A stretch of DNA of 64,000 nucleotides from positions 3,100,001 to 3,164,000 of the forward strand of contig NZ_OY726395.1 in assembly GCF_963378085.1 (NCBI RefSeq). The letters run 5' to 3'. A program made the position numbers and the translations under genes. Positions 9,850 through 18,017 of this stretch are shown piece after piece; position 1 is the first letter of the stretch, and each line of letters starts with the position of its first letter. The notes beneath the pieces are model-generated. The model saw only the letters and a list, made by a program, of their open reading frames with translations, searched no databases and was not told the DNA's origin. The stretch is from Mycolicibacterium sp. MU0050 (GTDB taxonomy: Bacteria; Actinomycetota; Actinomycetes; Mycobacteriales; Mycobacteriaceae).

Positions 9850-10743
9850 CTAGCTGATCAGGGTGAGGTACGGGTTGGCTGCCACTGCCGAGCGCAGAAA
9901 TTGGGCCACCGCCCGTACCCGCCCGAGCTGCTGCAATTCCCGTGGGATGACCATCCAGTAGTTGCGGCACACCGAGAAGGACTGTGGCAGAACCACGTCC
10001 AACGACTCATCCGGCTCGCCGATATACGCTGGCAGCGGCGCGATGCCGAGACCGCTTCGTGCCGCGGTCCAGTGACCCGTGATGTTGTTGGTCTGGACCG
10101 AGACTCGTTGCTTGTGCGGCAAGGATTCCAGGATCCGCAACGGCGCCACGTCTAACAGGGCGTCGATGTACCAGATCAGGGTGTGGTCCGTCAGATCCGC
10201 CGGGACCGTCAGCGGCGGCGCAGCCTCCAGATAATGTGGCGCCGCGTAAAGGCGAAGATCGTACCGGGCCAGATGCCGGACGTTCACCGCCCGCGGCGAA
10301 GGCTCTTCGAGCGTCACGGCAATATCAAAATGACGCGCGGACAGCGAACCACGTTCGGTCGCGGTGGCGAGCTCGATATCCAAATGAGGATGCCGCCGTC
10401 GTAGCTCGACGAGTCGGGGCGCCACCACAAAAGCACCGAACCCGTCCGGAGTCACGAGCCGCACCGCGCCGGTGAGCGGGCCGGCCGCGGAGGCGCGCGT
10501 GTCATAAGCTGCGATGACCGCGGATTCCACCGACTCTGCGCGCGGAAGTAGATCTGCACCGGCCTCGGTCAGTATCCAGCCACCCGGCGAGCGATCGAAA
10601 AGCCTTTCCCCAAAGGCCTTTTCAAGTGACGCTATGCGCCGCCCGACTGTCGTATGATCGACCCGAAGATTGCGGGCAGCCTCGTTGAGCCTGCCGGTGC
10701 GTGCGACTTCCAGGAAAAAGCGCAGATTGTCAGCACTGAACAT
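9850..10743 (-). CDS. LysR family transcriptional regulator (first of two)
   Basis: A 297-aa regulator with an N-terminal winged helix (MFSADNLRFFLEVARTGRLNEAA...VDHTTVGRRIASLEK, residues 1-50) and a C-terminal effector domain (VTPDGFGAFVVAPRLVEL at about 92-110). The start at 10743 puts the helix-turn-helix at the usual place; the open frame extends 44 residues further upstream through the intergenic palindromes, which is unlikely to be translated. It is divergent from the aldehyde dehydrogenase gene, the classic position for a LysR target, and convergent with the amidase. It is a close relative of the second LysR at 18808-19698: HTTV-RR--LEKA, APDG/TPDG and H-T-IxYID-- are shared. Confidence 0.9.
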   Translation of the reverse strand: MFSADNLRFFLEVARTGRLNEAARNLRVDHTTVGRRIASLEKAFGERLFDRSPGGWILTEAGADLLPRAESVESAVIAAYDTRASAAGPLTGAVRLVTPDGFGAFVVAPRLVELRRRHPHLDIELATATERGSLSARHFDIAVTLEEPSPRAVNVRHLARYDLRLYAAPHYLEAAPPLTVPADLTDHTLIWYIDALLDVAPLRILESLPHKQRVSVQTNNITGHWTAARSGLGIAPLPAYIGEPDESLDVVLPQSFSVCRNYWMVIPRELQQLGRVRAVAQFLRSAVAANPYLTLIS

Positions 10744-10759
10744 GCCCGGAACCATACAC

Positions 10760-10817
10760 GTGCAAATGTGCACGCGCATGTGCGTCATTGGCCGTTGACT
10801 CGTGCACGAATGTGCAC
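10760..10817. promoter_or_regulatory. Operator-like repeats in the LysR / aldehyde dehydrogenase divergent region
   Basis: The 87-bp space between the two divergent starts carries three related inverted repeats: GTGCA-AATG-TGCAC (10760-10773), GCAC-GCGCAT-GTGC (10770-10783) and GTGCA-CGAATG-TGCAC (10802-10817), the last containing GCAC-GAAT-GTGC. The downstream site ends 13 bases before the dehydrogenase ATG. Arms and spacing recur upstream of the amidase and of the transporter. The likely role is binding of the adjacent LysR protein; this is inferred from position and symmetry. Confidence 0.5.
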
Positions 10818-10830
10818 AGAACATTGGGGC

Positions 10831-12348
10831 ATGACCGCAACCATTCAGCCACCCGATAGCACCGACATCCACCACTGGATGAACAACAGAGTTTTCCTCG
10901 GCACCTCTAAAGACTCAGTCGCCGTGACGAATCCAGCGACAGGCGCGGCCACCGGGGCGGTGCGGCTCGCGAGCGGGACCGACGCCAGAGCTGTGATCGA
11001 CGCGGCTGCTTCAGCCTTCCCGGCATGGCGCGACACCTCCCTGACCAAGCGCACCCAGGTGCTGTTCGCGTTTCGGGAACTGCTCAATGCCCGCAAAGAA
11101 GAGTTGGCCGCGATCATCACCGCCGAACACGGCAAGGTGCTTTCCGACGCCCTCGGCGAGGTGACCCGAGGCCAAGAGGTGGTCGAATTCGCCTGCGGTA
11201 TACCCCATCTGCTCAAAGGCGGATTCACCGAAAACGCCTCGACCAACGTCGACGCCTACTCGATCCGCCAGCCGCTGGGACCGGTAGGCATCATCTCCCC
11301 GTTCAACTTTCCGGCCATGGTGCCGATGTGGTTCTTTCCCGTCGCCATCGCCGCCGGTAACACCGTGGTCCTCAAGCCCTCGGAGAAGGATCCGTCGGCC
11401 TCGCTCTGGATGGCCCGGCTGTGGGCCGAGGCCGGCCTGCCCGAGGGCGTGTTCAACGTGCTGCAGGGCGACAAGACCGCGGTCGACGAACTGCTGACCA
11501 ACCCAAAGATCAAGGCCATCAGCTTCGTCGGATCCACCCCGATCGCGCAGTACGTGTACGCCACCGCCACCGCGGCCGGCAAACGAGTGCAGGCGCTCGG
11601 CGGGGCCAAGAACCACGCGGTGATCCTGCCCGATGCAGATCTCGATGTGGCCGCGGATGCCATGGTCAACGCCGGCTTCGGCTCCGCCGGGGAGCGCTGC
11701 ATGGCCATCTCGGCCGCGGTCGCCGTCGGTCCGATCGCGGATGATCTGGTCGACAGGATCGCCGAGCGCGCAGCCACCATCAAAACCGGTGACGGAACCA
11801 AGGACTCGGACATGGGCCCACTGGTCACCGAGGCCCATCGGGACAAGGTCGCGTCCTACATCGACGCCGGCGAGTCCGACGGCGCCAAGGTCGTGCTGGA
11901 TGGCCGTCAGGTCTCTGCTGATGGTGCGGCTGACGGCTTCTGGCTCGGTCCGACCTTGCTCGACAACGTCACACCGTCGATGAGCGTCTACACCGACGAA
12001 ATCTTCGGCCCAGTGCTCTCGGTGCTCCGAGTGGCCACCTACGACGAGGCACTGGAGCTGATCAACTCCAACCCGTACGGCAATGGCACCGCCATTTTCA
12101 CCAACGACGGCGGCGCGGCACGGCGGTTCCAAAACGAGGTCGAGGTCGGCATGGTCGGCATCAACGTGCCGATCCCAGTCCCGATGGCCTACTACAGCTT
12201 CGGCGGCTGGAAGGCCTCGCTGTTCGGCGACACCCACGCTCACGGAACCGAGGGCGTGAACTTCTTCACCCGGGCCAAGGCCATCACCAGCCGCTGGCTG
12301 GACCCTTCCCACGGCGGCATCAACCTCGGCTTCCCCGAGAACAAATAA
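10831..12348 (+). CDS. CoA-acylating (methyl)malonate-semialdehyde dehydrogenase-like ALDH
   Basis: A 505-aa aldehyde dehydrogenase. SPFNFPAMVPMWFFP (156-170), the catalytic Cys290 in GSAGERCMAIS, and ALGGAKNHAVILPDAD (255-270), where the general-base Glu of ordinary ALDHs is missing, mark the MmsA/IolA subgroup that makes acetyl- or propionyl-CoA from malonate or methylmalonate semialdehyde with NAD+ and CoA. The ATG at 10831 follows only a weak GGGG site; an upstream frame extension runs through the regulatory repeats and is not expected to be used. It is followed 16 bp later by an iron-type alcohol dehydrogenase, so the pair probably oxidises an alcohol to a semialdehyde and on to an acyl-CoA. 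The name rests on family motifs; the real aldehyde may differ. Confidence 0.85.
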   Translation: MTATIQPPDSTDIHHWMNNRVFLGTSKDSVAVTNPATGAATGAVRLASGTDARAVIDAAASAFPAWRDTSLTKRTQVLFAFRELLNARKEELAAIITAEHGKVLSDALGEVTRGQEVVEFACGIPHLLKGGFTENASTNVDAYSIRQPLGPVGIISPFNFPAMVPMWFFPVAIAAGNTVVLKPSEKDPSASLWMARLWAEAGLPEGVFNVLQGDKTAVDELLTNPKIKAISFVGSTPIAQYVYATATAAGKRVQALGGAKNHAVILPDADLDVAADAMVNAGFGSAGERCMAISAAVAVGPIADDLVDRIAERAATIKTGDGTKDSDMGPLVTEAHRDKVASYIDAGESDGAKVVLDGRQVSADGAADGFWLGPTLLDNVTPSMSVYTDEIFGPVLSVLRVATYDEALELINSNPYGNGTAIFTNDGGAARRFQNEVEVGMVGINVPIPVPMAYYSFGGWKASLFGDTHAHGTEGVNFFTRAKAITSRWLDPSHGGINLGFPENK

Positions 12349-12364
12349 CAAATAAGGACACCCC

Positions 12365-13522
12365 ATGACCATTGACATCGCACTGCCCCGGTTCGCCAAG
12401 ATCGGCGCCGGAACCATCGGCGACCTCGCAAACGTCGTCACCCAATTGAACATCCACCGACCAGTCGTGGTAACCGACAAGTACTTGGCGGACACGGGCC
12501 AGGCCGAACGGCTCGCCAAGGCGCTGCAGGCCGCAGGATTCGAGGTCGCCGTGTTCTCCGACACCGTTCCCGATCCGACGGTCGCCTCCCTCGCCGACGG
12601 ACTCGAACTCGTCCGGACACACAACGCCGACGCCATCATCGGCTTCGGTGGGGGCAGCCCCATGGACACTGCGAAAGCCTTGGCGGTGTTGTCGGCCAAC
12701 GGCGGTGACATCGCCGCGTACAAGGCGCCGAGCAGCTACGCCGGCCCCACGCTACCGATCGTGGCGATCCCGACGACAGCGGGAAGCGGCTCGGAGGCCA
12801 CCCAGTTCACCGTCATCACCGACGGTGACACCGATGAGAAGATGCTCTGCCCCGGCTTGTCGTTTCTTCCGATCGCCATCGTCGTCGACTTCGAACTGAC
12901 GCTGTCCATGCCGGCCCGGCTGACCGCCGATACCGGGGTCGACGCCTTGACCCACGCCATCGAAGCCTATGTCAGCCGCCGCGCCAGCCCGTTCACCGAC
13001 GCCCTCGCGCTCGCGGCCATGAACTCCATCTCGCAGCATCTGCGCCGCGCGTACGCCGACGGTACGGACCGCGAAGCCCGCGAAGCCATGATGTTGGCCT
13101 CCACCCAGGCGGGGATGGCCTTCTCGAACTCAAGCGTGGCGCTGGTGCACGGAATGAGCAGGCCTATCGGGGGCCACTTCCACGTCGCACACGGCCTGTC
13201 CAATGCCATGCTGTTGCCGGCCATAACGAGGTTCTCCGTGGATCACGCCGTCACGCGATACGCCGACTGCGCGAAAGCCATGGGCGTCGCCAGTGAATTC
13301 GCTGGCGATCGCGTCGCCGCGACCGCGTTGGTGTCCGAACTCCAACAACTGTGTATCGACGTAGAGGTGCCCACCCCGCACACCTATGGGATCGACAGGT
13401 CCGAGTGGGAGGCACATCTGGATACGATGGCGACCCAGGCGTTGGCGTCCGGGTCGCCCGGCAACAACCCGAGGATCCCGACGCATGAAGAGATCGTGGA
13501 CCTCTATCGCGAGATCTATTGA
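12365..13522 (+). CDS. Iron-containing alcohol dehydrogenase
   Basis: A 385-aa group III (Fe-type) NAD(P)-dependent alcohol dehydrogenase. The nucleotide-binding motif GFGGGSPMDTAK is at 93-104. The metal ligands are visible as Asp193 and His197 in GVDALTHAIEAY, His262 in LVHGMSRPIGG and His276 in VAHGLSNAMLLP. AGGACA lies shortly upstream of its ATG, and the gene begins 16 bp after the aldehyde dehydrogenase, so the two form an operon. The product aldehyde of this enzyme is the natural substrate of its neighbour. An opposite direction (aldehyde reduction) cannot be excluded. The C-terminal SGSPGNNPRIPTHEEIVDLYREIY is typical of the family. Confidence 0.9.
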   Translation: MTIDIALPRFAKIGAGTIGDLANVVTQLNIHRPVVVTDKYLADTGQAERLAKALQAAGFEVAVFSDTVPDPTVASLADGLELVRTHNADAIIGFGGGSPMDTAKALAVLSANGGDIAAYKAPSSYAGPTLPIVAIPTTAGSGSEATQFTVITDGDTDEKMLCPGLSFLPIAIVVDFELTLSMPARLTADTGVDALTHAIEAYVSRRASPFTDALALAAMNSISQHLRRAYADGTDREAREAMMLASTQAGMAFSNSSVALVHGMSRPIGGHFHVAHGLSNAMLLPAITRFSVDHAVTRYADCAKAMGVASEFAGDRVAATALVSELQQLCIDVEVPTPHTYGIDRSEWEAHLDTMATQALASGSPGNNPRIPTHEEIVDLYREIY

Positions 13523-13954
13523 GAGCGCACTACTGCAGCTACGTCCGCGTAATCGAGTCGATATGAGCCGCCACTTTCCACCAACGTCAGCTCCAACGCA
13601 CCCGACACTCGGGTGGTTCCGTTACTCGGAGGGCAGTCGGCCAATAGCGCTGACCGCACAAGACTTCTGCGTGGGTGCACACCGCTCGGCTCCAGGCGCG
13701 AGTTGCAGCGTCACCGCGAAAGCGGCGGAGATCGCCCTTTATGGCTGGGATTTCAGCAGTACGCCGCGTCTGTTCAAGCTGACACGCACACCCAGCGTTG
13801 TTCGTAATCGCACAAGGGGTCTGCACATATGTGCCTTTACAACGTTCTTCGCCAACGGCCATCATGTATCGAACCGAGTGGGCCATGTCACATACAAGAC
13901 GGCCAGTGACGCGCAGGCGCGGTCTCGGGACGAAAACCGGATGAGGAGAACGTG
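13523..13954. other. 432-bp intergenic region before the ABC transporter
   Basis: I see no convincing gene. Contents: an inverted repeat CACCCGA-CAC-TCGGGTG at 13599-13615, possibly ending the dehydrogenase operon although no T-run follows; a perfect 12-bp palindrome GCACATATGTGC at 13823-13834; and AGGAGA just before the substrate-binding-protein gene. Small open frames exist on both strands but have neither recognisable sequence nor ribosome-binding sites. The base composition is less GC-rich than in the flanking genes. It probably carries the transporter promoter. Confidence 0.5.
13823..13834. promoter_or_regulatory. Palindrome GCACATATGTGC upstream of transporter operon
   Basis: Perfect 12-bp palindrome, 121 bp before the substrate-binding-protein start. 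Its half-sites (GCAC-N4-GTGC) match the site next to the aldehyde dehydrogenase (GCAC-GAAT-GTGC, 10804-10815). A shared regulator for uptake and breakdown genes would explain this. Alone, a 12-bp palindrome is weak evidence. Confidence 0.35.
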
Positions 13955-15193
13955 ATGAGGCAGTCGGTCAAGACGATGGCAGTTGGTGTTGCGGGTTTGT
14001 TGGCGGTGGGACTGTCGGCTTGTGGTGGTGGACCCGGCAACGACGGCGACAGCATCAAGGTGGGCGCGGTCTATGACACCAGCGGAGTGCAGCGCGTCGT
14101 CGGGCAGTCGATGCTCGACGCGTTGAACCTCGCCGTCGATCAGATCAACGCCGACGGTGGCGTGCTGGGTAAGCAACTCACGGTCAGGTTCTACGACTCC
14201 GGCGGCGACATCGCCAACTACAAGCAGTACGCCGAGCAGTTGGCCCTGCGTGACGAGCCGGCGGTGGCCTTCGCCGGCATCAATGGCGCCTCGCGGGCGG
14301 CGATTCAACCCATCTTCTCCCGCGCCGGCATCCCCTACATCTACAGCGAACTCAACGAGGGCGGCATCTGCGAGAAGAACACCTTCAGCACCGGTGTCGT
14401 GCCGTCGCAGAGCCTGGCGGCGTTGGTGCCGCGGATGCTGAACGAACCGGGCAAAACGGTCTACATCGCCGGTGCCGATTACAACTTCGGCCACATCTCC
14501 GGTCAGTGGGGGCGCAAGTTCGCCGAGGAGGCCGGCGCGCGAGTGGTCGGCGAGCGCTACATCCCGCTGGAAAGCTCCGATTTCGGGTCGGTGGTCGATG
14601 AGATCCAACGCCTGCAACCAGATCTGGTGCTGTCCTTTTTGGTTGGCGCCAACCACCAGTCCTTCTACAGATCCTTCGCGGCCGCGGGCCTGAACAAGAC
14701 GACGCCGATCGCGTCGAGCACCTTCGGCACCGACGGTGAGACCGAGGCCCTCAGCGCCGCCGAGCAGGAGAACATCTACGTCGCCTACCCATATATCCAG
14801 TCGATCGAGAGCCCCGAAAACACGGAGTTCATCGAGGCTTGGGAGAACAAGTACGGCGCGCTGAAAGCCCCGTTGCCCGACGAGGTCAACTCGGTGTGGA
14901 GTGGGCTGCACCTCTGGGCAGAAGCCGTGGAGAAGGCCGGTGAGCTGGACCAGGGCGCGGTGATCGAGGCACTCGAGTCAGGCATCGAGTTCACCGGTCC
15001 GGCCGGCCGCATGCAGCTCGATCCTGCCAGCCACAACGTGATCCAGAATGTGAGCATCGGGCGGACCAACGGGCCCGACGGCTACTTCGAGGTCATCGAG
15101 ACCCGGGAGAACGTCGCGCCATCCTTCGAACAAGAAGTCTGCGACCTGATCTCCAACCCCGACCTCAACGAGCAATTCACACCCACAAGTTGA
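13955..15193 (+). CDS. ABC transporter substrate-binding lipoprotein (urea/amide/branched-chain amino acid type)
   Basis: A 412-aa exported binding protein. The signal peptide ends in the lipobox LSAC with Cys23, so it is a lipoprotein on the outer face of the membrane. The body is the type I periplasmic-binding fold: KVGAVYDTSGVQRVVGQSMLDAL...INADGGVLGKQL near the start, then PAVAFAGINGASRAA, IYSELNEGG and YNFGHISGQWG. The pattern resembles UrtA/AmiC-like receptors for urea or short amides more than classic LivJ. ATG at 13955 follows GAGGAG at about 8 bases; a GTG one codon earlier is possible. It heads an operon with the permeases and ATPases below. A fragment of a second, similar receptor lies just after it. 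Confidence 0.88.
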   Translation: MRQSVKTMAVGVAGLLAVGLSACGGGPGNDGDSIKVGAVYDTSGVQRVVGQSMLDALNLAVDQINADGGVLGKQLTVRFYDSGGDIANYKQYAEQLALRDEPAVAFAGINGASRAAIQPIFSRAGIPYIYSELNEGGICEKNTFSTGVVPSQSLAALVPRMLNEPGKTVYIAGADYNFGHISGQWGRKFAEEAGARVVGERYIPLESSDFGSVVDEIQRLQPDLVLSFLVGANHQSFYRSFAAAGLNKTTPIASSTFGTDGETEALSAAEQENIYVAYPYIQSIESPENTEFIEAWENKYGALKAPLPDEVNSVWSGLHLWAEAVEKAGELDQGAVIEALESGIEFTGPAGRMQLDPASHNVIQNVSIGRTNGPDGYFEVIETRENVAPSFEQEVCDLISNPDLNEQFTPTS

Positions 15194-15253
15194 TCCGCCG
15201 GCGCGGCGGCCACTGCGGAGGCATCAGACCCGCGGCAACGTCGTATGCGTTGC

Positions 15254-15318
15254 GCGCAATACGTCTGCGATTCGATCGCCGACCCAACATCAACGAGCAG
15301 TACACGACGGCGGAGTGA
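15254..15318 (+). pseudogene. Remnant of the 3' end of a second substrate-binding-protein gene
   Basis: Between the binding-protein stop and the permease start, translation gives AQYVCDSIADP and, after a one-base frame change, NINEQYTTAE followed by TGA. The intact gene ends EQEVCDLISNPDLNEQFTPTS. The match across the frame change (VCD-I--P--NEQ-T) is too good for chance. This is the decayed tail of a paralogous receptor gene, left when the present receptor was exchanged or duplicated. Nothing recognisable of its upstream part remains in the 60 bases before it. Confidence 0.65.
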
Positions 15319-15327
15319 TTTGAACAC

Positions 15328-16194
15328 ATGCAATGGGATACAGTAATTAACTTGGCGATCGGGGTCGGGACGGGGGTTTCGATCCTCGTTCTGATCTCGC
15401 TGGGCCTGGCCGTGATCTTCGGGATGATGGGCGTGATCAACTTCGCTCACGGGGAATTCCTCATGATCGGAGCTTTCACCACCTACTCCGGGTACAGCAT
15501 CGGAATTCCGCTGCCACTGGCGATGCTGGTCGCTGCACTGATCGCCGGTTTGCTCGGCATCGTGGTCGAACAGGTGCTGGTGCGACGGTTGTACGGGCGG
15601 CTCGAGTCGACGATGTTGGCGACCTTCGGTCTGAGCCTCGTGCTCGTCCAAGTCGCCGTATTGATCTGGGGCACCAGCCCCGCCGGCATCCCCACCCCGT
15701 TGGGGGTGGTCTCGATCGGACGGTACTCGGTCAGCATGTACCGGATCGTGCTGATCGTGGCCGCGGTCGGGTTGCTCGCGCTCGTGTGGTGGGTGTTCGT
15801 CAAGACCGGATTCGGTCTGCGGGCCCGGGCCGCGGCGCTGGACGCGGAGACGGCGGCGTCGGTGGGCGTCAATGCGGCCCGCACCAACATGTGGACTTTC
15901 GGTCTGGGCGGCGCACTGGCCGGAGCGGGCGGGGCGCTGTTGGCTCCCATCGTGGCTGTCTCGGCGAACATGGGATCGGTCTACATCGCCCAGGCTTTCA
16001 TGACGGTGGTCGTCGGTGGACCAGGGGTGATCACCGGAACCGTCAGCGCGGCCGGTCTGCTCGGCACGGTCCAACGCGCGGCGTCGGACCTGTTCGCACC
16101 CTTGATCGGGATCGCCGCACTGCTAGTCGTGGCGCTGGTACTCGTCCGGGTGCTGCCGAACGGCATCTCGGGCCGACTGAGGAGAGACCTGTGA
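15328..16194 (+). CDS. ABC transporter permease, UrtB/LivH type
   Basis: A 288-aa integral membrane permease with about eight helices. The conserved LivH/UrtB segments are visible: SLGLAVIFGMMGVINFAHGEFLMIGAF (26-52), VEQVLVRRLYGR (74-85) and the cytoplasmic loop GLRARAAALDAETAASVGVNA (about 165-185) that contacts the ATPase. It forms the first half of the transmembrane pore for the imported solute. The ATG at 15328 comes 134 bp after the receptor stop. The stop TGA overlaps the GTG of the next gene (GTGA), so the two are coupled. Confidence 0.9.
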   Translation: MQWDTVINLAIGVGTGVSILVLISLGLAVIFGMMGVINFAHGEFLMIGAFTTYSGYSIGIPLPLAMLVAALIAGLLGIVVEQVLVRRLYGRLESTMLATFGLSLVLVQVAVLIWGTSPAGIPTPLGVVSIGRYSVSMYRIVLIVAAVGLLALVWWVFVKTGFGLRARAAALDAETAASVGVNAARTNMWTFGLGGALAGAGGALLAPIVAVSANMGSVYIAQAFMTVVVGGPGVITGTVSAAGLLGTVQRAASDLFAPLIGIAALLVVALVLVRVLPNGISGRLRRDL

Positions 16195-18017
16195 GAACTT
16201 TTGAGGCGCGGTGGCGCACTCTGCTCGCCCCACGCGGAGCCTGGTGGCGCAGTTGGCTGTCCGTGGCGATCAGCATCGTGGTGGTCCTGGTGCTCTCGCA
16301 CACGGTGAGCCAGTTCGAACTCCGGCAGTGGACCAGCTGGTTGGCCCTGACGGTCCTGACATTGAGCTTGGTGTGGGTGTGGGGCCATGCGGGTGTATTC
16401 AGTTTCGGCCAAGTGCTGTTCTTCGGCATCGGGGCCTACGCCTACGGCGCGGGATCGATCAACCTGGTCGACCGCACCGGAGAGACACTCAGCTCCCTGA
16501 TCATCGGAATGGTCGCCGCGGTGGTGGTGGCGGCGATCCTCGGCTACTTCCTGTTCTACGGCGATGTTTCAGGGGTTTACGTCGCGATCGCGACGCTGGC
16601 CGCGACCTTGGTGGCGTTCACGCTCATGGCGAGCACCGCAGATCCCAGCTACGCGATCGGTGACGCGCGGCTGGGCGGATACAACGGGATGAGCGGCATC
16701 GCGCCGATCACGCTGCCCGGCGGTTACGAACTCGCCATCGCGCAACTGTTCGTCTTCACGGCGGTCACCGCGATTTTGGTCGCCTTCGGGGTGTTGGTGT
16801 TGCAGCGCAGCCCCTTTGGTCGCGCTGCGCGTGCGCTGCGTGAGAACGAGGCCCGAACGACGTTGGTAGGCTTCGACACTCGCCTCCACAAGCTGATGGT
16901 CTTTGTCATCGGCGGCGCGATCGCAGGCCTGGCCGGGGGCTTGTACGCCGCCTGGGGCGGGTTCGCAGACCCTTCACTGTTCGGGCTGGAACAGGCCACC
17001 CTCGTGGTCGCGTGGAGCCTGGTCGGTGGCCGGACGTCGGTTCTCGGCGCCTTCGTCGGCGTCTTCGGCCTGCAGCAGCTCACCACCAGTGTCACGTCGA
17101 CCGGAACGAATGTGACGCCCCTGGTAGTCGGTGCGGTGCTCATCCTGATCGTGCTGGTGCTACCCCGCGGCGTAGTCCCGACCCTCACGGACCTGTTGAC
17201 GACGTGGCGGCGGCGCGAGGACTCGAGCGAGCCCGTCCACGACGCTGTCGCCGTCGACGAACGTGGGCTACCCTCGGCCGCGTTGGCCGGTCGGGCGCTG
17301 TCCCTACGGGCCGAGAACGTCGAGAAGGCATTCGGTGGCGTCAAGGCGGTGGCGGGCGTCGACTGGAGTATCGACGGCCCCGGGGTAGAGGCGTTGCTCG
17401 GCCCCAACGGTGCCGGCAAAAGCACGCTGTTCAACCTGTTCGCCGGTTCCTATACACCAACCGCCGGCAAGGTGTATCTTGACGGACGGGACATCTCGCG
17501 ATGGCGACCGAACCGCCGTACTCGTGCGGGGATGTCCATCAAACGTCAGGTGCCGAGCCTTTTCGGCGGGTTGTCGACACGGGAGAACCTGTGGCTCGCA
17601 GCCTATGGCAGCGGCAAGAGCGCCGCGGAATCGACCCAGGTGGCCGACGAGTTCGTCCGCTGGCTCGGACCGGCTGCGAATGTGGAAGAGGTGCAGGTCC
17701 TCGCCCACGGTCAGCAGCAGTGGCTCGACATCGCGATGGCCCTGACCGCCTCGCCGTCGGTGTTGTTGCTCGACGAGCCCACCGCGGGCATGGGTCGCGA
17801 GGAGAGTTCTCAGATCGCCCGGGTCGCACGACAATTGGGCGAACAGATCCCGGTGATCGTCGTGGAGCACGACATGGAGTTCGTCGAGGAACTCGGCGCG
17901 CCGATCACGGTCCTGGACCGGGGACGGACGTTGGCCCGCGGAACGCTGGAAGAGATCAAGAGCAACGACGACGTCTTGGAGGTGTACCTTGGCCGCACAG
18001 TCAGTACTGAGCGTTGA
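16191..18017 (+). CDS. Fused ABC permease-ATPase (UrtC/LivM + UrtD/LivG)
   Basis: One 608-aa frame joins two normally separate subunits. Residues 1 to about 340 are a LivM/UrtC permease: GHAGVFSFGQVLFFGIGAYAYG near 66-86, and the ALRENEARTTLVGFDTRLHKL loop that meets the ATPase. Residues about 362-608 are a LivG/UrtD ATPase: LLGPNGAGKST (404-412), VLAHGQQQWLDIAMAL in place of the LSGGQ signature, LLLDEPTAGM (Walker B, about 525) and VVEHDM. The linker (about 340-362) is short and charged. The GTG start overlaps the upstream stop and there is no internal stop or ribosome-binding site at the junction, so the fusion looks real. It supplies the second pore half and one of two ATPases. Confidence 0.9.
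   Translation: MRTFEARWRTLLAPRGAWWRSWLSVAISIVVVLVLSHTVSQFELRQWTSWLALTVLTLSLVWVWGHAGVFSFGQVLFFGIGAYAYGAGSINLVDRTGETLSSLIIGMVAAVVVAAILGYFLFYGDVSGVYVAIATLAATLVAFTLMASTADPSYAIGDARLGGYNGMSGIAPITLPGGYELAIAQLFVFTAVTAILVAFGVLVLQRSPFGRAARALRENEARTTLVGFDTRLHKLMVFVIGGAIAGLAGGLYAAWGGFADPSLFGLEQATLVVAWSLVGGRTSVLGAFVGVFGLQQLTTSVTSTGTNVTPLVVGAVLILIVLVLPRGVVPTLTDLLTTWRRREDSSEPVHDAVAVDERGLPSAALAGRALSLRAENVEKAFGGVKAVAGVDWSIDGPGVEALLGPNGAGKSTLFNLFAGSYTPTAGKVYLDGRDISRWRPNRRTRAGMSIKRQVPSLFGGLSTRENLWLAAYGSGKSAAESTQVADEFVRWLGPAANVEEVQVLAHGQQQWLDIAMALTASPSVLLLDEPTAGMGREESSQIARVARQLGEQIPVIVVEHDMEFVEELGAPITVLDRGRTLARGTLEEIKSNDDVLEVYLGRTVSTER

Noticed and set aside
13386..13955. Open frame across the gap between the alcohol dehydrogenase and the receptor gene
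   Set aside because: It begins inside the dehydrogenase gene in another frame, has no ribosome-binding site and no recognisable protein features.
15786..16190. Extension of the fused permease-ATPase frame further upstream
   Set aside because: This part overlaps the UrtB-like permease in another frame and gives Arg/Gly-rich nonsense. The GTG at 16191 with the GTGA overlap is the natural start.
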